NCBI GenBank assembly: GCA_030646295.1
Contig: JAUSND010000015.1
Location: 1 to 64,000, forward strand
Direction: 5' to 3'
Origin: Moraxellaceae bacterium
GTDB lineage: Bacteria > Pseudomonadota > Gammaproteobacteria > Pseudomonadales > Moraxellaceae
DNA: 64,000 nucleotides
Shown piece by piece: positions 44,112 through 52,751 of this stretch; position 1 is the stretch's first letter, and the number at the start of each line of letters is the position of its first letter. The position numbers and the translations under genes are program-made. Below the pieces are notes generated by a model. The model saw only the letters and a program-made list of their open reading frames with translations, had not been told where the DNA came from and did not search any database.

Positions 44112-45386
44112 TCAGCGAATATGAGCCGGGTGCTGCTCACCCGGTTTGATGATCGCGTGCTCCTTTTCACCGAACATGGTGCCCAGCGCCTCCAGCTGCG
44201 CCGCACGCCCTTCCTTTTCCAGAGCCCTTCGTGTCGATGGCAGCAGGCTCTTGCGGGTGTAGTTGAGAAAGCGCGGGCCGGCGGTCAGCAACGGAAACCA
44301 GGGGAACACGTTTTCCGGCAAGCCCAGCTGGCTGCGCTGACGCTTGCCAAAAAACAGGCTGGTCGTGCTGAGATGCTGGTGATACAGCGTTTTCAGGCGC
44401 AGCTCGTGCAGGCGCGGCCAGTCCTTCAGCCAGGCCAGCTTGCGGTCCAGCGGCTCCAGCGCCAGTGCCTGGCCCAGCTCCTTGCTGGTCCAGTCCGGAC
44501 GACTCTGTGTCATGTACGTCTGGTACAGCAGCACCAGTCCCGCCCGCTCGTCATCCACCAGCCATTCGTCCTGCACCCCCATCAGCCAGCCGGCGTATTT
44601 CCACAGGTGCATGACGGCGCGCGAGTCTTTCGGCAACACCGGGATGCCCATGGCACGCATGCCCACCAGCATCACCGGACCAAACGCCAGATAGGTGGCA
44701 ACCATGTCGATCTGGTTGACCGGCAAACCGTCCACTTCGTTGTCCCATTGCGGGTTCTTGGGCAAATGCCTGCGCACCATGGCATGCACCATGCGCACAT
44801 GAATGGTGGACTTGAAGCCGGCACCATAGCGCTCCATGCCGCCATGTTCGGTGCAGTCGATCCACCACTTGCCGGTTTCCGCGATGCGCTGCGAGGCACC
44901 CTTGTTGAGGGCGCCGGTGAGAATCAGAGCCTTGTTGAAGCCGGACAGCAGGTAGCCGCCCATCAGGGCAAAGTCACGTAGCACATACGGGCCGGCAAGC
45001 CCTGTACGGTGAATGAAGCTCACGCCTTCTTCGAGCAGCTCGCGGTCCAGCCAGGCCGGCTCGCGATCCACCAGCGCAAAGAAATCCTTCAGCGGCTGTG
45101 GCGCATCGGGAATGCTGCCGATGCCTTCGCTGATGGCCTTGTCGAAGAGGCCACGGGCCTCACGCGGGTTGGAAGCAAACATCCACTCGACCAGATCATC
45201 CATCGGCTGGTCACCCTCCCAGAGGGCATCGACCATGGCACGCCATTCCGGCTCGGTCGGGGCCATCTCGCGCCCCACCACCAGCTTCATCCAGGCCGGC
45301 TGACGCCGCCCTGCCTTGCTGAACGGACGTGCGCGCGCGGGGATGGGACGATCACTGGACCGCTCGTTGGCTAACGGGGCATTCAT
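44112..45386 (-). CDS. MpaB/DUF2236 family oxygenase, 424 aa
   Basis: The conserved MpaB-like (DUF2236) features are WKLV-type start (AWMKLVVGREM), the ATLAFG-like segments, and the heme-region string YGAGFKSTIHVRMVHAMVRRHL with the invariant Arg/His. Members include latex-clearing proteins and fungal MpaB, which cleave C=C bonds with a b-type heme. Without a signal peptide it is probably cytoplasmic or peripheral. The ATG at 45386 has GGAG about 9 bp upstream. It is divergent from a TetR gene, whose operator overlaps its promoter. Confidence 0.82.
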   Translation of the reverse strand: MNAPLANERSSDRPIPARARPFSKAGRRQPAWMKLVVGREMAPTEPEWRAMVDALWEGDQPMDDLVEWMFASNPREARGLFDKAISEGIGSIPDAPQPLKDFFALVDREPAWLDRELLEEGVSFIHRTGLAGPYVLRDFALMGGYLLSGFNKALILTGALNKGASQRIAETGKWWIDCTEHGGMERYGAGFKSTIHVRMVHAMVRRHLPKNPQWDNEVDGLPVNQIDMVATYLAFGPVMLVGMRAMGIPVLPKDSRAVMHLWKYAGWLMGVQDEWLVDDERAGLVLLYQTYMTQSRPDWTSKELGQALALEPLDRKLAWLKDWPRLHELRLKTLYHQHLSTTSLFFGKRQRSQLGLPENVFPWFPLLTAGPRFLNYTRKSLLPSTRRALEKEGRAAQLEALGTMFGEKEHAIIKPGEQHPAHIR

Positions 45387-45422
45387 AAGGCGACACTCCA
45401 TGACTGGCATGTCACCGACCAT

Positions 45423-45455
45423 AATGCGAATATGCATTCGCATTCAATTCGCATT
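45423..45455. promoter_or_regulatory. Palindromic operator between MpaB-like and TetR genes
   Basis: AATGCGAA (45423-45430) and TTCGCATT (45437-45444) form a perfect inverted repeat around TATGCA, and a third direct copy ATTCGCATT follows at 45447-45455. Location between divergent genes and the size of the arms fit a TetR-family operator that controls both units, including the P450 gene downstream. Confidence 0.75.
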
Positions 45456-45491
45456 CCAGCGGCCCGTCGCCGCCCAACGGAAAGACCCGCC

Positions 45492-46097
45492 ATGCGCAAA
45501 CGCCCGCAACAGCAACGCTCCCGCCAGATGGTGGATACCCTGATCGAGGCAACCGCCCGCACCATCGCCCGGCATGGCCTTGATGCCACCACCACACCCT
45601 TGATTGCAGAGACTGCCGGAGTAAGTGTGGGCTCACTTTATCAGTACTTTGACGGCAAGGAGGCGCTCATCGCCGCGCTGCTGGACAAGCTGGCACGGGA
45701 CGTCACCCAGATGCTCAACCAACGTGTGGTGCTGACGGAGCAGGTGACGCTGCAAGACATGGTGCGTACCTCCATCCGTCTCACGCTGGCCCTGATGCAC
45801 AATGATGAGGGGCTGTATCTGGAGATTGCCCGCAACTGGCACCGCCTGCCCGTGCACCGGGTGGCCGACACGCTGGAGCAGCATGTCATGGAAATGGGAC
45901 GCATCTATTTTCTCAAGCACCTGCATGACTACCCCATCCCCGACCTGCAGGTACGGCTGTTTGTGGCGTATAACAGCGTCCTGTTCACCCTGGTGCGCTT
46001 CATCAGCCAGGAACGGGCCCTGCTCACCGAAGACGAAGTGGTGGAAGGGCTGACCGCCATGGTCACCGCCTATCTGCAGGAACAGAAAGCGGCCTGA
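45492..46097 (+). CDS. TetR-family transcriptional regulator, 201 aa
   Basis: The N-terminal HTH is canonical: IARHGLDATTTPLIAETAGVSVGSLYQYFDGKEALIAALLD (residues 22-63), with a C-terminal ligand-binding helical domain. It begins MRKRPQQQRSRQMVDTLIEA, which is the family start, so the ATG at 45492 is preferred over the upstream in-frame codon at 45432 that lies in the operator. It probably represses itself and the divergent MpaB-P450 pair until a hydrophobic inducer binds. Confidence 0.9.
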   Translation: MRKRPQQQRSRQMVDTLIEATARTIARHGLDATTTPLIAETAGVSVGSLYQYFDGKEALIAALLDKLARDVTQMLNQRVVLTEQVTLQDMVRTSIRLTLALMHNDEGLYLEIARNWHRLPVHRVADTLEQHVMEMGRIYFLKHLHDYPIPDLQVRLFVAYNSVLFTLVRFISQERALLTEDEVVEGLTAMVTAYLQEQKAA

Positions 46098-46290
46098 GCC
46101 TCCCCGGCGTACCCGGCCGTCAAGGCTGGCTGCTGATACGGGTCAATCCGCCAGCCGTGCGACTGGCGTACAATGGCTCCCCGCTATATCAGCCCGGCTG
46201 TACGGTTCAATAAGAAATAACTGTTTGAGCTTATAAGCAGGGATTGGTACAAAGCGCACCTTGTCCCCGAATCACCATGAGACCGGCTGT

Positions 46291-47067
46291 ATGTCCTCCG
46301 CTTTCGCCACAGAAACCGTCCTTAGCGTGCATCACTGGAACGATACGCTGTTCAGCTTCACCACCACCCGCGACCCGGCCCTGCGCTTCAAGACCGGCCA
46401 GTTCGTGATGATCGGCCTGGAAACGGAAGGCAAGCCGCTCATGCGCGCCTACTCCATCGTGAGTGCGCACTATGAAGAACACCTGGAGTTCTACAGCATC
46501 AAGGTGCAGAACGGCCCGCTGACTTCGCGCCTGCAGCATCTCAAGGTGGGCGACACCATCAAGGTCAGTCGCAAACCGACCGGTTCGCTGATCATGGACA
46601 ACCTGAAGCCGGGCAAGAACCTCTACATGCTTTCCACCGGGACCGGCTTGGCGCCGTTCATGAGCGTGATACGTGATCCTGAGTTTTACGAAGCCTTTGA
46701 CAAGGTCATTCTTACCCACGGCGTGCGTGAAGTCAGTGAGCTGGGTTACGAAGATTTCATTACCAAAGAGCTGCCGGAAAATGAATTCTTCGGCGACCTG
46801 GTGAAAGAAAAGCTGATTTATTATCCCACCGTGACCCGCGAAGCCTATCGTAATCAGGGCCGCCTCACCGATCTCATCACCAGCGGCAAGTTCGCTGCCG
46901 ACATCGGACTGCCCGAACTCAATCCGGAAACCGATCGCGTCATGATCTGCGGCAGCCCGAGCATGCTCAAGGATCTGGTGGTGATTCTTGAGGAACGCGG
47001 CTTTATCGAGGGCACCAGCAACAAGCCCGGCGACTACGTGATTGAACGTGCCTTTGTAGAAAAATGA
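46291..47067 (+). CDS. fpr: Ferredoxin-NADP+ reductase, 258 aa
   Basis: It has the bacterial FPR layout: an FAD domain with MRAYSIVSAHYEEHLEFYSIKV (RxYS), an NADP domain with STGTGLAPFMSVIRDPEFYEAFDKVIL and MICGSPSMLKD, and the typical C-terminus YVIERAFVEK that stacks on the flavin. It transfers electrons between NADPH and ferredoxin or flavodoxin in oxidative-stress defence and Fe-S biogenesis. It could also feed the nearby P450, but no ferredoxin gene is adjacent. The start at 46291 gives the family N-terminus. Confidence 0.97.
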   Translation: MSSAFATETVLSVHHWNDTLFSFTTTRDPALRFKTGQFVMIGLETEGKPLMRAYSIVSAHYEEHLEFYSIKVQNGPLTSRLQHLKVGDTIKVSRKPTGSLIMDNLKPGKNLYMLSTGTGLAPFMSVIRDPEFYEAFDKVILTHGVREVSELGYEDFITKELPENEFFGDLVKEKLIYYPTVTREAYRNQGRLTDLITSGKFAADIGLPELNPETDRVMICGSPSMLKDLVVILEERGFIEGTSNKPGDYVIERAFVEK

Positions 47068-47080
47068 TTACTGCACAGGC

Positions 47081-47114
47081 ATGAAAAAGCCCGGCAATTG
47101 CCGGGCTTTTTCAT
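47081..47114. terminator. Bidirectional intrinsic terminator
   Basis: ATGAAAAAGCCCGGC and GCCGGGCTTTTTCAT form a perfect 15-bp stem centred on CAATTG, between fpr and the convergent AraC gene. Confidence 0.93.
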
Positions 47115-47141
47115 TTCCGGTGACATGTTGACACGCCCCTG

Positions 47142-48188
47142 TCAGCGCCGGAAATCACGCGGTGTTTTTCCGGTCCAGCGCTTGAAGGCGCGGGTGAAAT
47201 TGGAGACATCGTTATAGCCTGTGCGAAAGGCAATCTCGCTTACCGGAAAATCGGTTTCCATCAACAATCGCGTGGCACGTTCACGCAAAACGGCCTCGAC
47301 AATTTCACGGTAATTCGCCCCTTCATCCTGCAAGCGACGCTTCAGTGTGCGTGACGACATGTGCAGGCGATCCGCCATCTGCTCCAGCGACAACGTGCCT
47401 TCCTCGTACTCCACCAGACGCTGGCGTACATCCAGCAGCAGGGACTCCGGTGCGGCAAACAGTTTCTGGAACTCCGCCTCGCACTGCTCTCGGGCCAGCG
47501 CGGCAATCGACGGGTCGGCCAGACGCGGCCGCTGATCCAGCAAAATGGCGGAGGCCTGCACCATGCAGAAGGGCGCGTTGTAACGCACCGGCACCGGCAA
47601 TGATGCAGCAAGGGTGGCGTAATGCGGCGGTGGTGGCCCGGTCAGCCAGACCTCGGCATCTTCCAGCGCATCCTCGTTGAGCTGCTGCACCATGTAGACC
47701 AGCCCCATCAGCATGGCCTCCATGATGAAGTCGTGCTGACGGCCGAGCGGAAAGCGCTCACGCACCTCCAGCTTGATCCGCGATTGGTCATGCGCATCCG
47801 GCCCGGTCTGCCAGACAAAATCGAGAAAAGGCGCGCGCAAGCCGAGATAGTGGGTGCCCGCCTCCAACGCGTCGCGAATGGTCATGCTGGACAGCGCCAG
47901 CAACCCCAGCGACCCGTGCAGGGTGACCTTGAGGGCTGATGCATAGCGAAAGCCCAGGCCTTCGTGCCCGGCAATGGCCAGCCCGCGGTGCAGCACTTGC
48001 GCGGCATCGGCCACGGAAACACGCGCATCCGGCGCCAGCAGCTGCGAACGCTGCAACTCCAGCCCTTCCAGCAGGCGACGGTCGTCATAGCCCAGCTGGC
48101 GCACCAGATCGCAGAACAGCAGCACATAAATGCCGGGAATGCCCGGCAGTGTCTGGCGACGTCGCGTGGATGTTTGTCCCGATTTCAC
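47142..48188 (-). CDS. AraC-family regulator with arabinose-binding-like domain (second copy), 348 aa
   Basis: It is paralogous to the regulator at 11346-12461: the same N-terminal domain (LVRQLGYDDRRLLEGLELQRSQL) and C-terminal HTH pair (SLEQMADRLHMSSRTLKRRL and VSEIAFRTGYNDVSNFTRAF) ending WTGKTPRDFRR. The GTG at 48188 is preferred, giving a start comparable to the first copy; the frame stays open up to 48314 but would then overlap the divergent PF10118 gene. It probably controls that gene at 48293. Confidence 0.85.
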   Translation of the reverse strand: MKSGQTSTRRRQTLPGIPGIYVLLFCDLVRQLGYDDRRLLEGLELQRSQLLAPDARVSVADAAQVLHRGLAIAGHEGLGFRYASALKVTLHGSLGLLALSSMTIRDALEAGTHYLGLRAPFLDFVWQTGPDAHDQSRIKLEVRERFPLGRQHDFIMEAMLMGLVYMVQQLNEDALEDAEVWLTGPPPPHYATLAASLPVPVRYNAPFCMVQASAILLDQRPRLADPSIAALAREQCEAEFQKLFAAPESLLLDVRQRLVEYEEGTLSLEQMADRLHMSSRTLKRRLQDEGANYREIVEAVLRERATRLLMETDFPVSEIAFRTGYNDVSNFTRAFKRWTGKTPRDFRR

Positions 48189-48292
48189 CGAAAACTGGCC
48201 CCCTGGAACCGGAAAGCGGGAAACCCCCGCGGCAGTATGAATGCTTGCCCGACCCGCATCATGCGGACGGTAACCTGCAAGCGAGAAGTACC

Positions 48293-49165
48293 ATGAGCAA
48301 GGCACCGTCGACAATCCACCCCCTGCGCCCCACGCCGGCCAATGTCACCATTGCACCACATCGCATGGGGTTGCAGTTTGCGTCATCCACGCCCCGCTAC
48401 TGGTACGACAACGACCCCGTTGTCTCCCATTTCCTGAATGCATTGTCGCTCAGCTTTCCGGATGGTGAGCGTTTTTTTGTGGATTCCGTGCGTTTTTTCC
48501 GTGATCGCATCGACGACCCCGACCGGCAGAAGGACATTTCCGGCTTTATTGGCCAGGAAGCCATGCACACGCTGGAGCACAGCACCTTCAACCGCTTCCT
48601 CGACAGCCAGGGTTACGCGGACATCACCCGACGGGCCGAGCGGACGGCACGCACCCTGCTCAAGGGCGCCCGCATCCGCATGTCCTCGCACGAGATGCTG
48701 GCGGCGACGGCGGCACTGGAGCACATTACCGCCATCCTCGCCGACGGCCTGCTGCGTGACGACAGGACCATGCAGGTGATGGCGCCGGAAGTACGCGCCC
48801 TGTGGATGTGGCATGCCATCGAGGAAACCGAGCACAAGGCGGTCGCCTTCGACCTCTATCAGGATGTGGACGGCCGGGACCGGCAGCGGTACATCATGCT
48901 GGTTGTCGGCACGCTGTTCCTGGCGGCATACACGTCGGTCTACACATGGAAACTGCTCAAGCGTGACGGCATGCACCGCAAGCCGCTGGTCCTGGCCAAA
49001 GGACTGTGGAAGCTGCTCGGGCGCAACGGACTGATCACGCGCACCATCCCGGATTTCCTGGAATTCTTTCACAAGGACTTTCATCCCTGGCAGCAGGAAA
49101 ACTCGCACCTGATCCGCCGATGGCGCGCCGAACTGGACACCCTGCAGGACGCCAAAGCGGCCTGA
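48293..49165 (+). CDS. PF10118 family predicted metal-dependent hydrolase (second copy), 290 aa
   Basis: It is clearly related to 12524-13381: YWYDNDPVVSHFLNAL, FPDGERFFVDSVRFF, the metal string IGQEAMHTLEHSTFN, ALEHITAILAD and WHAIEETEHKAVAFD. The Glu/His pattern is kept, so a di-metal site is expected. A hydrophobic helix (IMLVVGTLFLAAYTSVYTW) suggests membrane contact. Divergent from an AraC regulator as in the first locus. It ends at a strong terminator. Function unproven; lipid-related chemistry is inferred from context only. Confidence 0.85.
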   Translation: MSKAPSTIHPLRPTPANVTIAPHRMGLQFASSTPRYWYDNDPVVSHFLNALSLSFPDGERFFVDSVRFFRDRIDDPDRQKDISGFIGQEAMHTLEHSTFNRFLDSQGYADITRRAERTARTLLKGARIRMSSHEMLAATAALEHITAILADGLLRDDRTMQVMAPEVRALWMWHAIEETEHKAVAFDLYQDVDGRDRQRYIMLVVGTLFLAAYTSVYTWKLLKRDGMHRKPLVLAKGLWKLLGRNGLITRTIPDFLEFFHKDFHPWQQENSHLIRRWRAELDTLQDAKAA

Positions 49166-49167
49166 AT

Positions 49168-49197
49168 AAAAAAGCCCGATACGCATCGGGCTTTTTT
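49168..49197 (+). terminator. Intrinsic terminator after the second PF10118 gene
   Basis: AAAAAAGCCCGAT and ATCGGGCTTTTTT form a perfect 13-bp stem with loop ACGC. Confidence 0.93.
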
Positions 49198-49254
49198 GTG
49201 TGCACAGGATCACGCCACCATCAGGTAGCAGCACCCATCAGGTAGCAATTCCCA

Positions 49255-50154
49255 TCAAGCAGTAACGCCCAGCTTGCTGCACAGGAAGTCACATTCCATG
49301 CGCACCACCTTGTCAAAGCAGTCGCCAAGATAGGGATCAAAATGGCCGCCCTCAATCAGCTCCAGACGGCAGTCGCGAATTTTTGCAACCGCACGTTTTG
49401 TGGCGGAAAAAGGAATCAGCGTATCGGTCGGCGAGGCCACCAGCAGCACCGGGCAATTTATGTTCTGCACTTCCGTCACCGGGCGATACGCCATGATGGT
49501 GAACAGGATGCGGGCCGGCACGGCATTTACCCAGTCGGCACCCGCAGGAATCATGCTGGTATAGCCGTCATAGCAATCCGGTGTTGCCAGTGCCCGCACA
49601 CCTTCCTCTGCCACAATCGGCATGCGCACCGGCTCGCCACCACGCGCAGCGGACAACAAATCCTGTGCGGCCAGCCACGAGGCTTTTGGCAACAGCAATG
49701 GCGGATAGCCCATGGCACTGGCCAGTCCGTCCACATGCGGCACCTGTGACACCACCACCCTGATGTTCTGGTCGCGCGCTGCCGTTACCAGCACATGACC
49801 ACCACTGTAGGACGTACCCCACAGGCCCACTCGCGCGCCGTCCACATCAGGACAACGGCGGGCAAACGCCACGGCACCGGCATAATCTTCAAGATGCCGC
49901 GACGCATCCACGAATGCACGCGGCGCGCCGGCACTGTCACCAAAACCGCGATAATCGAACAGCACCACCGCCAGGCCACGTGCTGCAAAATATTCGGCAA
50001 ATGCCGGCAGGCGAAAGCGGCGCTCGCCGCCAAACCCGTGCGCCATGATGACCACCGGGGCCTTTTCCTTTGTCGCCGGCAGATACAGGTCACCACGAAC
50101 CAGATCACCTTTCACGGTAAAACTGACGGGCCTTTTTTCAAATGCTGAGGTCAT
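49255..50154 (-). CDS. Alpha/beta hydrolase (acetylxylan esterase/dienelactone-type), 299 aa
   Basis: Motifs in order: VVIMAHGFGGERRFRLPAFAEYF, VLFDYRGFGDSAG, nucleophile elbow LWGTSYSGGHVL, an acid in LVASPTDTLIP and His in IEGGHFDPYLGDCF. This resembles the YcjY/BAAT-like hydrolases acting on small esters or peptides. There is no signal peptide. Just beyond the stop codon lie two short copies of CATCAGGTAGCA (49220-49245). Neighbour hrpB is on the same strand but 117 bp upstream, so it is probably separate. Confidence 0.88.
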   Translation of the reverse strand: MTSAFEKRPVSFTVKGDLVRGDLYLPATKEKAPVVIMAHGFGGERRFRLPAFAEYFAARGLAVVLFDYRGFGDSAGAPRAFVDASRHLEDYAGAVAFARRCPDVDGARVGLWGTSYSGGHVLVTAARDQNIRVVVSQVPHVDGLASAMGYPPLLLPKASWLAAQDLLSAARGGEPVRMPIVAEEGVRALATPDCYDGYTSMIPAGADWVNAVPARILFTIMAYRPVTEVQNINCPVLLVASPTDTLIPFSATKRAVAKIRDCRLELIEGGHFDPYLGDCFDKVVRMECDFLCSKLGVTA

Positions 50155-50271
50155 CCCTTGTCACTCACTCGATGATTTTACGAAGCCCTGTTAAAACCCT
50201 GTCCGGAGCCCGGTTAACAGCCACACATGCAACAACATGCTTGCCAATCCGGACGCATGCTCCCTGAATAT

Positions 50272-52746
50272 TCAGGACTTGTCAGGCTTTTTCTTGACGC
50301 CACGCTGCGCCACCGCCGTAAACGGATCGTCCGGCCAGGGATGGCGCGGGTAGCGGCCGCGCATGTCCTTTCGCACATCAGCGTAGGCGTTTTTCCAGAA
50401 ACTGGCGAGGTCCTGAGTCACCGCCACCGGGCGCCGGGCCGGCGACAGCAGGTGAATGGTCAGTGGCACGCGGCCATTGGCCAGCCGCGGCGTCTCCAGC
50501 AAACCGAACATTTCCTGCAGTTTCACCGCAAGCACGGGGCCGTGTTCGGCCGTGTAGTCAATCGCAATGCGCGATCCCGTCGGTACGGTCAGGTGCGTGG
50601 GCAACAACTGTTCGAGTGATTGCTGCCGGGCCCAGTCCAGTTGCCCCGTCAACGCATCATGCAGGGGAAAGCGATCCAGATGTGAAAAGCGTGACATACC
50701 GGAGAGATACGGGCCGGCCCACACCAGCACGTGCTGGCGCAACGCCATCTCGCTCACGTCGGGCCATTGCTCCGGCTGCAGGTCATGCATGACCTGCACT
50801 CGCGCCTGCCACTGCCGCAAGGCATCCGTCCACGGCAACACCTGCAGGCCGGCGTCACTGATGGCCTGCGCCAGTACTGCCGTGATTTTTTCCAGGCTGG
50901 CCGAGGCCAGTGCCTTGTCCTCCAGCACCAGCGCACCCAGCACACGTTGCTGACGTGACTGCACCGACTGCGAGCCGCTGTCCCAGCTGACAAATTCCGT
51001 CGACCGAATGACAGGGGCCAGCGCGGCTTCCAGTGCCGGCAATGAAAGACTGGCTGCCAGGAATATTTTCGCCTCGCGTGTCTGTCCGTCGAGATCGGCA
51101 ATCACCAGCCAGGACTCCCGCGCCAGGCGGTCTTCCTCCGGCAGAAACGCGCCACGACCATTGGCCAGCACATAACGTGCTGCACTGCCGGGACGGCGCT
51201 GCGCAATCCGGTCAGGAAAGGCGAGGGCGAGCAGGCGGCCCGCATCGTCATTGTGCTCCGCGACAGTTGCCGTTTTTTTCTCGCCCAGCCGGCGTGCGCC
51301 TTCACGCACCAGCTGCAGGCGACCGCGATCAACACGGGCGACATTCTGCTCGCCGCGCAGACACAACAGACGATCATGCATGTCGGCACCACTGTCGCGT
51401 GGCAGGATATCGCGCTCGGACAATAATGCCGCCAGCTCTGCGGCCATATGACCCAGGCCCAGCTCGCGCCCCCGCACCACCATGTGACCCAGTCGCGGCG
51501 GCAACCCCAGCGCCAGAACAGCACGACCATGCGCGGTAATTGCACCACTGTCATCCAGCGTTTCCAGCGACTGCAACAGTTCACGCGCCTGTGCCCAGCT
51601 TGCGGCGGGTGGCAAATCCAGCCAGCACAAACTGGCGGCATCACGCACGCCCCACTGCGCCAGTTCCAGCACCATGCCGGTGAGGTCCGCCTGCCGGATT
51701 TCCGGCACGGCAAACGGTTGCAGGCGTGAATTTTCTTCCTCACTCCACAGCCGGATGCAGGTGCCCGGCCCCAGTCGGCCCGCACGACCACGACGCTGCT
51801 CGGCATTCGCCGCTGCCACGCGTTGCGTGACCAGTCGCGTCATCGCACTGTTGGGGTCGTAACTGGGCGCACGCAAAAAACCCGCATCAATCACGACACG
51901 AATGCCTTCAATGGTAAGACTGGTTTCTGCAATCGAGGTGGCCAGCACAATCTTGCGCTGTCCTGCGGGTGCCGGTGAAATCGCACGGTCCTGTTCGTCG
52001 CCGGACAACTGCCCGTAAAGTGGCGCCAGCGTGACATTCGCGGGCAACTGCTCCAGCCGCTCCATCAACCGCCGTATTTCACCTTCGCCCGGCAGAAACA
52101 CCAGCAGCGATCCGCTGTCACTGGCCAGCGTATCGCGTATCACCTGCGCCAGATGATCCAGCCACGGTGTGCGACCCGGGGCGAAGTAACGCACCTCCAC
52201 CGGAAATACCTGCCCTGGACAACTGAGTACCGGCGCACCACCCAGCAGTGTCGAAACCGGTTGTGCATCCAGCGTGGCCGACATCACCAGCATGCGCAGG
52301 TCATCGCGCACGACCTGCTGGCATTCACGCACCAGTGCCAGACCAAGATCGGCCTGCAATGAACGCTCGTGGAATTCATCAAAAATGACAATGCCGTAAT
52401 CCGCAAGTTCGGCATCACTTTGCAGCAGGCGCGTGAGTATGCCTTCGGTCACCACCTCGATGCGTGTCTCGCGCGATATTCTGGTGTCGAGCCGTGTGCG
52501 ATAACCAACGGTGCGGCCAACCTCCTCGCCCAGCAGCGTTGCCATGAAACGTGCAGCCGAACGGGCCGCCAGCCGGCGCGGCTCCAGCATGACGATTTTT
52601 TTGCCGTGCAGGAATTCTGCATCACGCAACGCCAGTGGCACGCGCGTGGTCTTGCCGGTGCCGGGTGGCGCCTGCAACACCACGGCATTGTGCGCCGCCA
52701 GTGTTGCCAGCAGGTCGGGCAGAACCGCATCAATCGGCAGCGTCAT
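50272..52746 (-). CDS. hrpB: ATP-dependent RNA helicase HrpB, 824 aa
   Basis: The DEAH/RHA-type helicase core is complete: Walker A APPGTGKTTRVPLAL near the start, FDEFHERSLQADLGLALVRE, VMSATLDAQPV, ATSIAETSLTIEGIRVVIDAG and QRRGRAGRLGPG, followed by the HA2 and HrpB C-terminal domains with PRHPWPDDPF near the end. Length and order are typical of HrpB. The ATG at 52746 is used because the longer frame lacks similarity and overlaps the thioesterase gene. It starts 5 bp after that gene's stop, so they form an operon. Its cellular role is unclear even in E. coli. Confidence 0.95.
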   Translation of the reverse strand: MTLPIDAVLPDLLATLAAHNAVVLQAPPGTGKTTRVPLALRDAEFLHGKKIVMLEPRRLAARSAARFMATLLGEEVGRTVGYRTRLDTRISRETRIEVVTEGILTRLLQSDAELADYGIVIFDEFHERSLQADLGLALVRECQQVVRDDLRMLVMSATLDAQPVSTLLGGAPVLSCPGQVFPVEVRYFAPGRTPWLDHLAQVIRDTLASDSGSLLVFLPGEGEIRRLMERLEQLPANVTLAPLYGQLSGDEQDRAISPAPAGQRKIVLATSIAETSLTIEGIRVVIDAGFLRAPSYDPNSAMTRLVTQRVAAANAEQRRGRAGRLGPGTCIRLWSEEENSRLQPFAVPEIRQADLTGMVLELAQWGVRDAASLCWLDLPPAASWAQARELLQSLETLDDSGAITAHGRAVLALGLPPRLGHMVVRGRELGLGHMAAELAALLSERDILPRDSGADMHDRLLCLRGEQNVARVDRGRLQLVREGARRLGEKKTATVAEHNDDAGRLLALAFPDRIAQRRPGSAARYVLANGRGAFLPEEDRLARESWLVIADLDGQTREAKIFLAASLSLPALEAALAPVIRSTEFVSWDSGSQSVQSRQQRVLGALVLEDKALASASLEKITAVLAQAISDAGLQVLPWTDALRQWQARVQVMHDLQPEQWPDVSEMALRQHVLVWAGPYLSGMSRFSHLDRFPLHDALTGQLDWARQQSLEQLLPTHLTVPTGSRIAIDYTAEHGPVLAVKLQEMFGLLETPRLANGRVPLTIHLLSPARRPVAVTQDLASFWKNAYADVRKDMRGRYPRHPWPDDPFTAVAQRGVKKKPDKS

Positions 52747-52751
52747 GGCGA

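Noticed and set aside
49217-49262. Short CATCAGGTAGCA repeats as a CRISPR or VNTR array
   Set aside because: There are only two clear copies and a decayed third with almost no spacer, so they are just a small tandem duplication.
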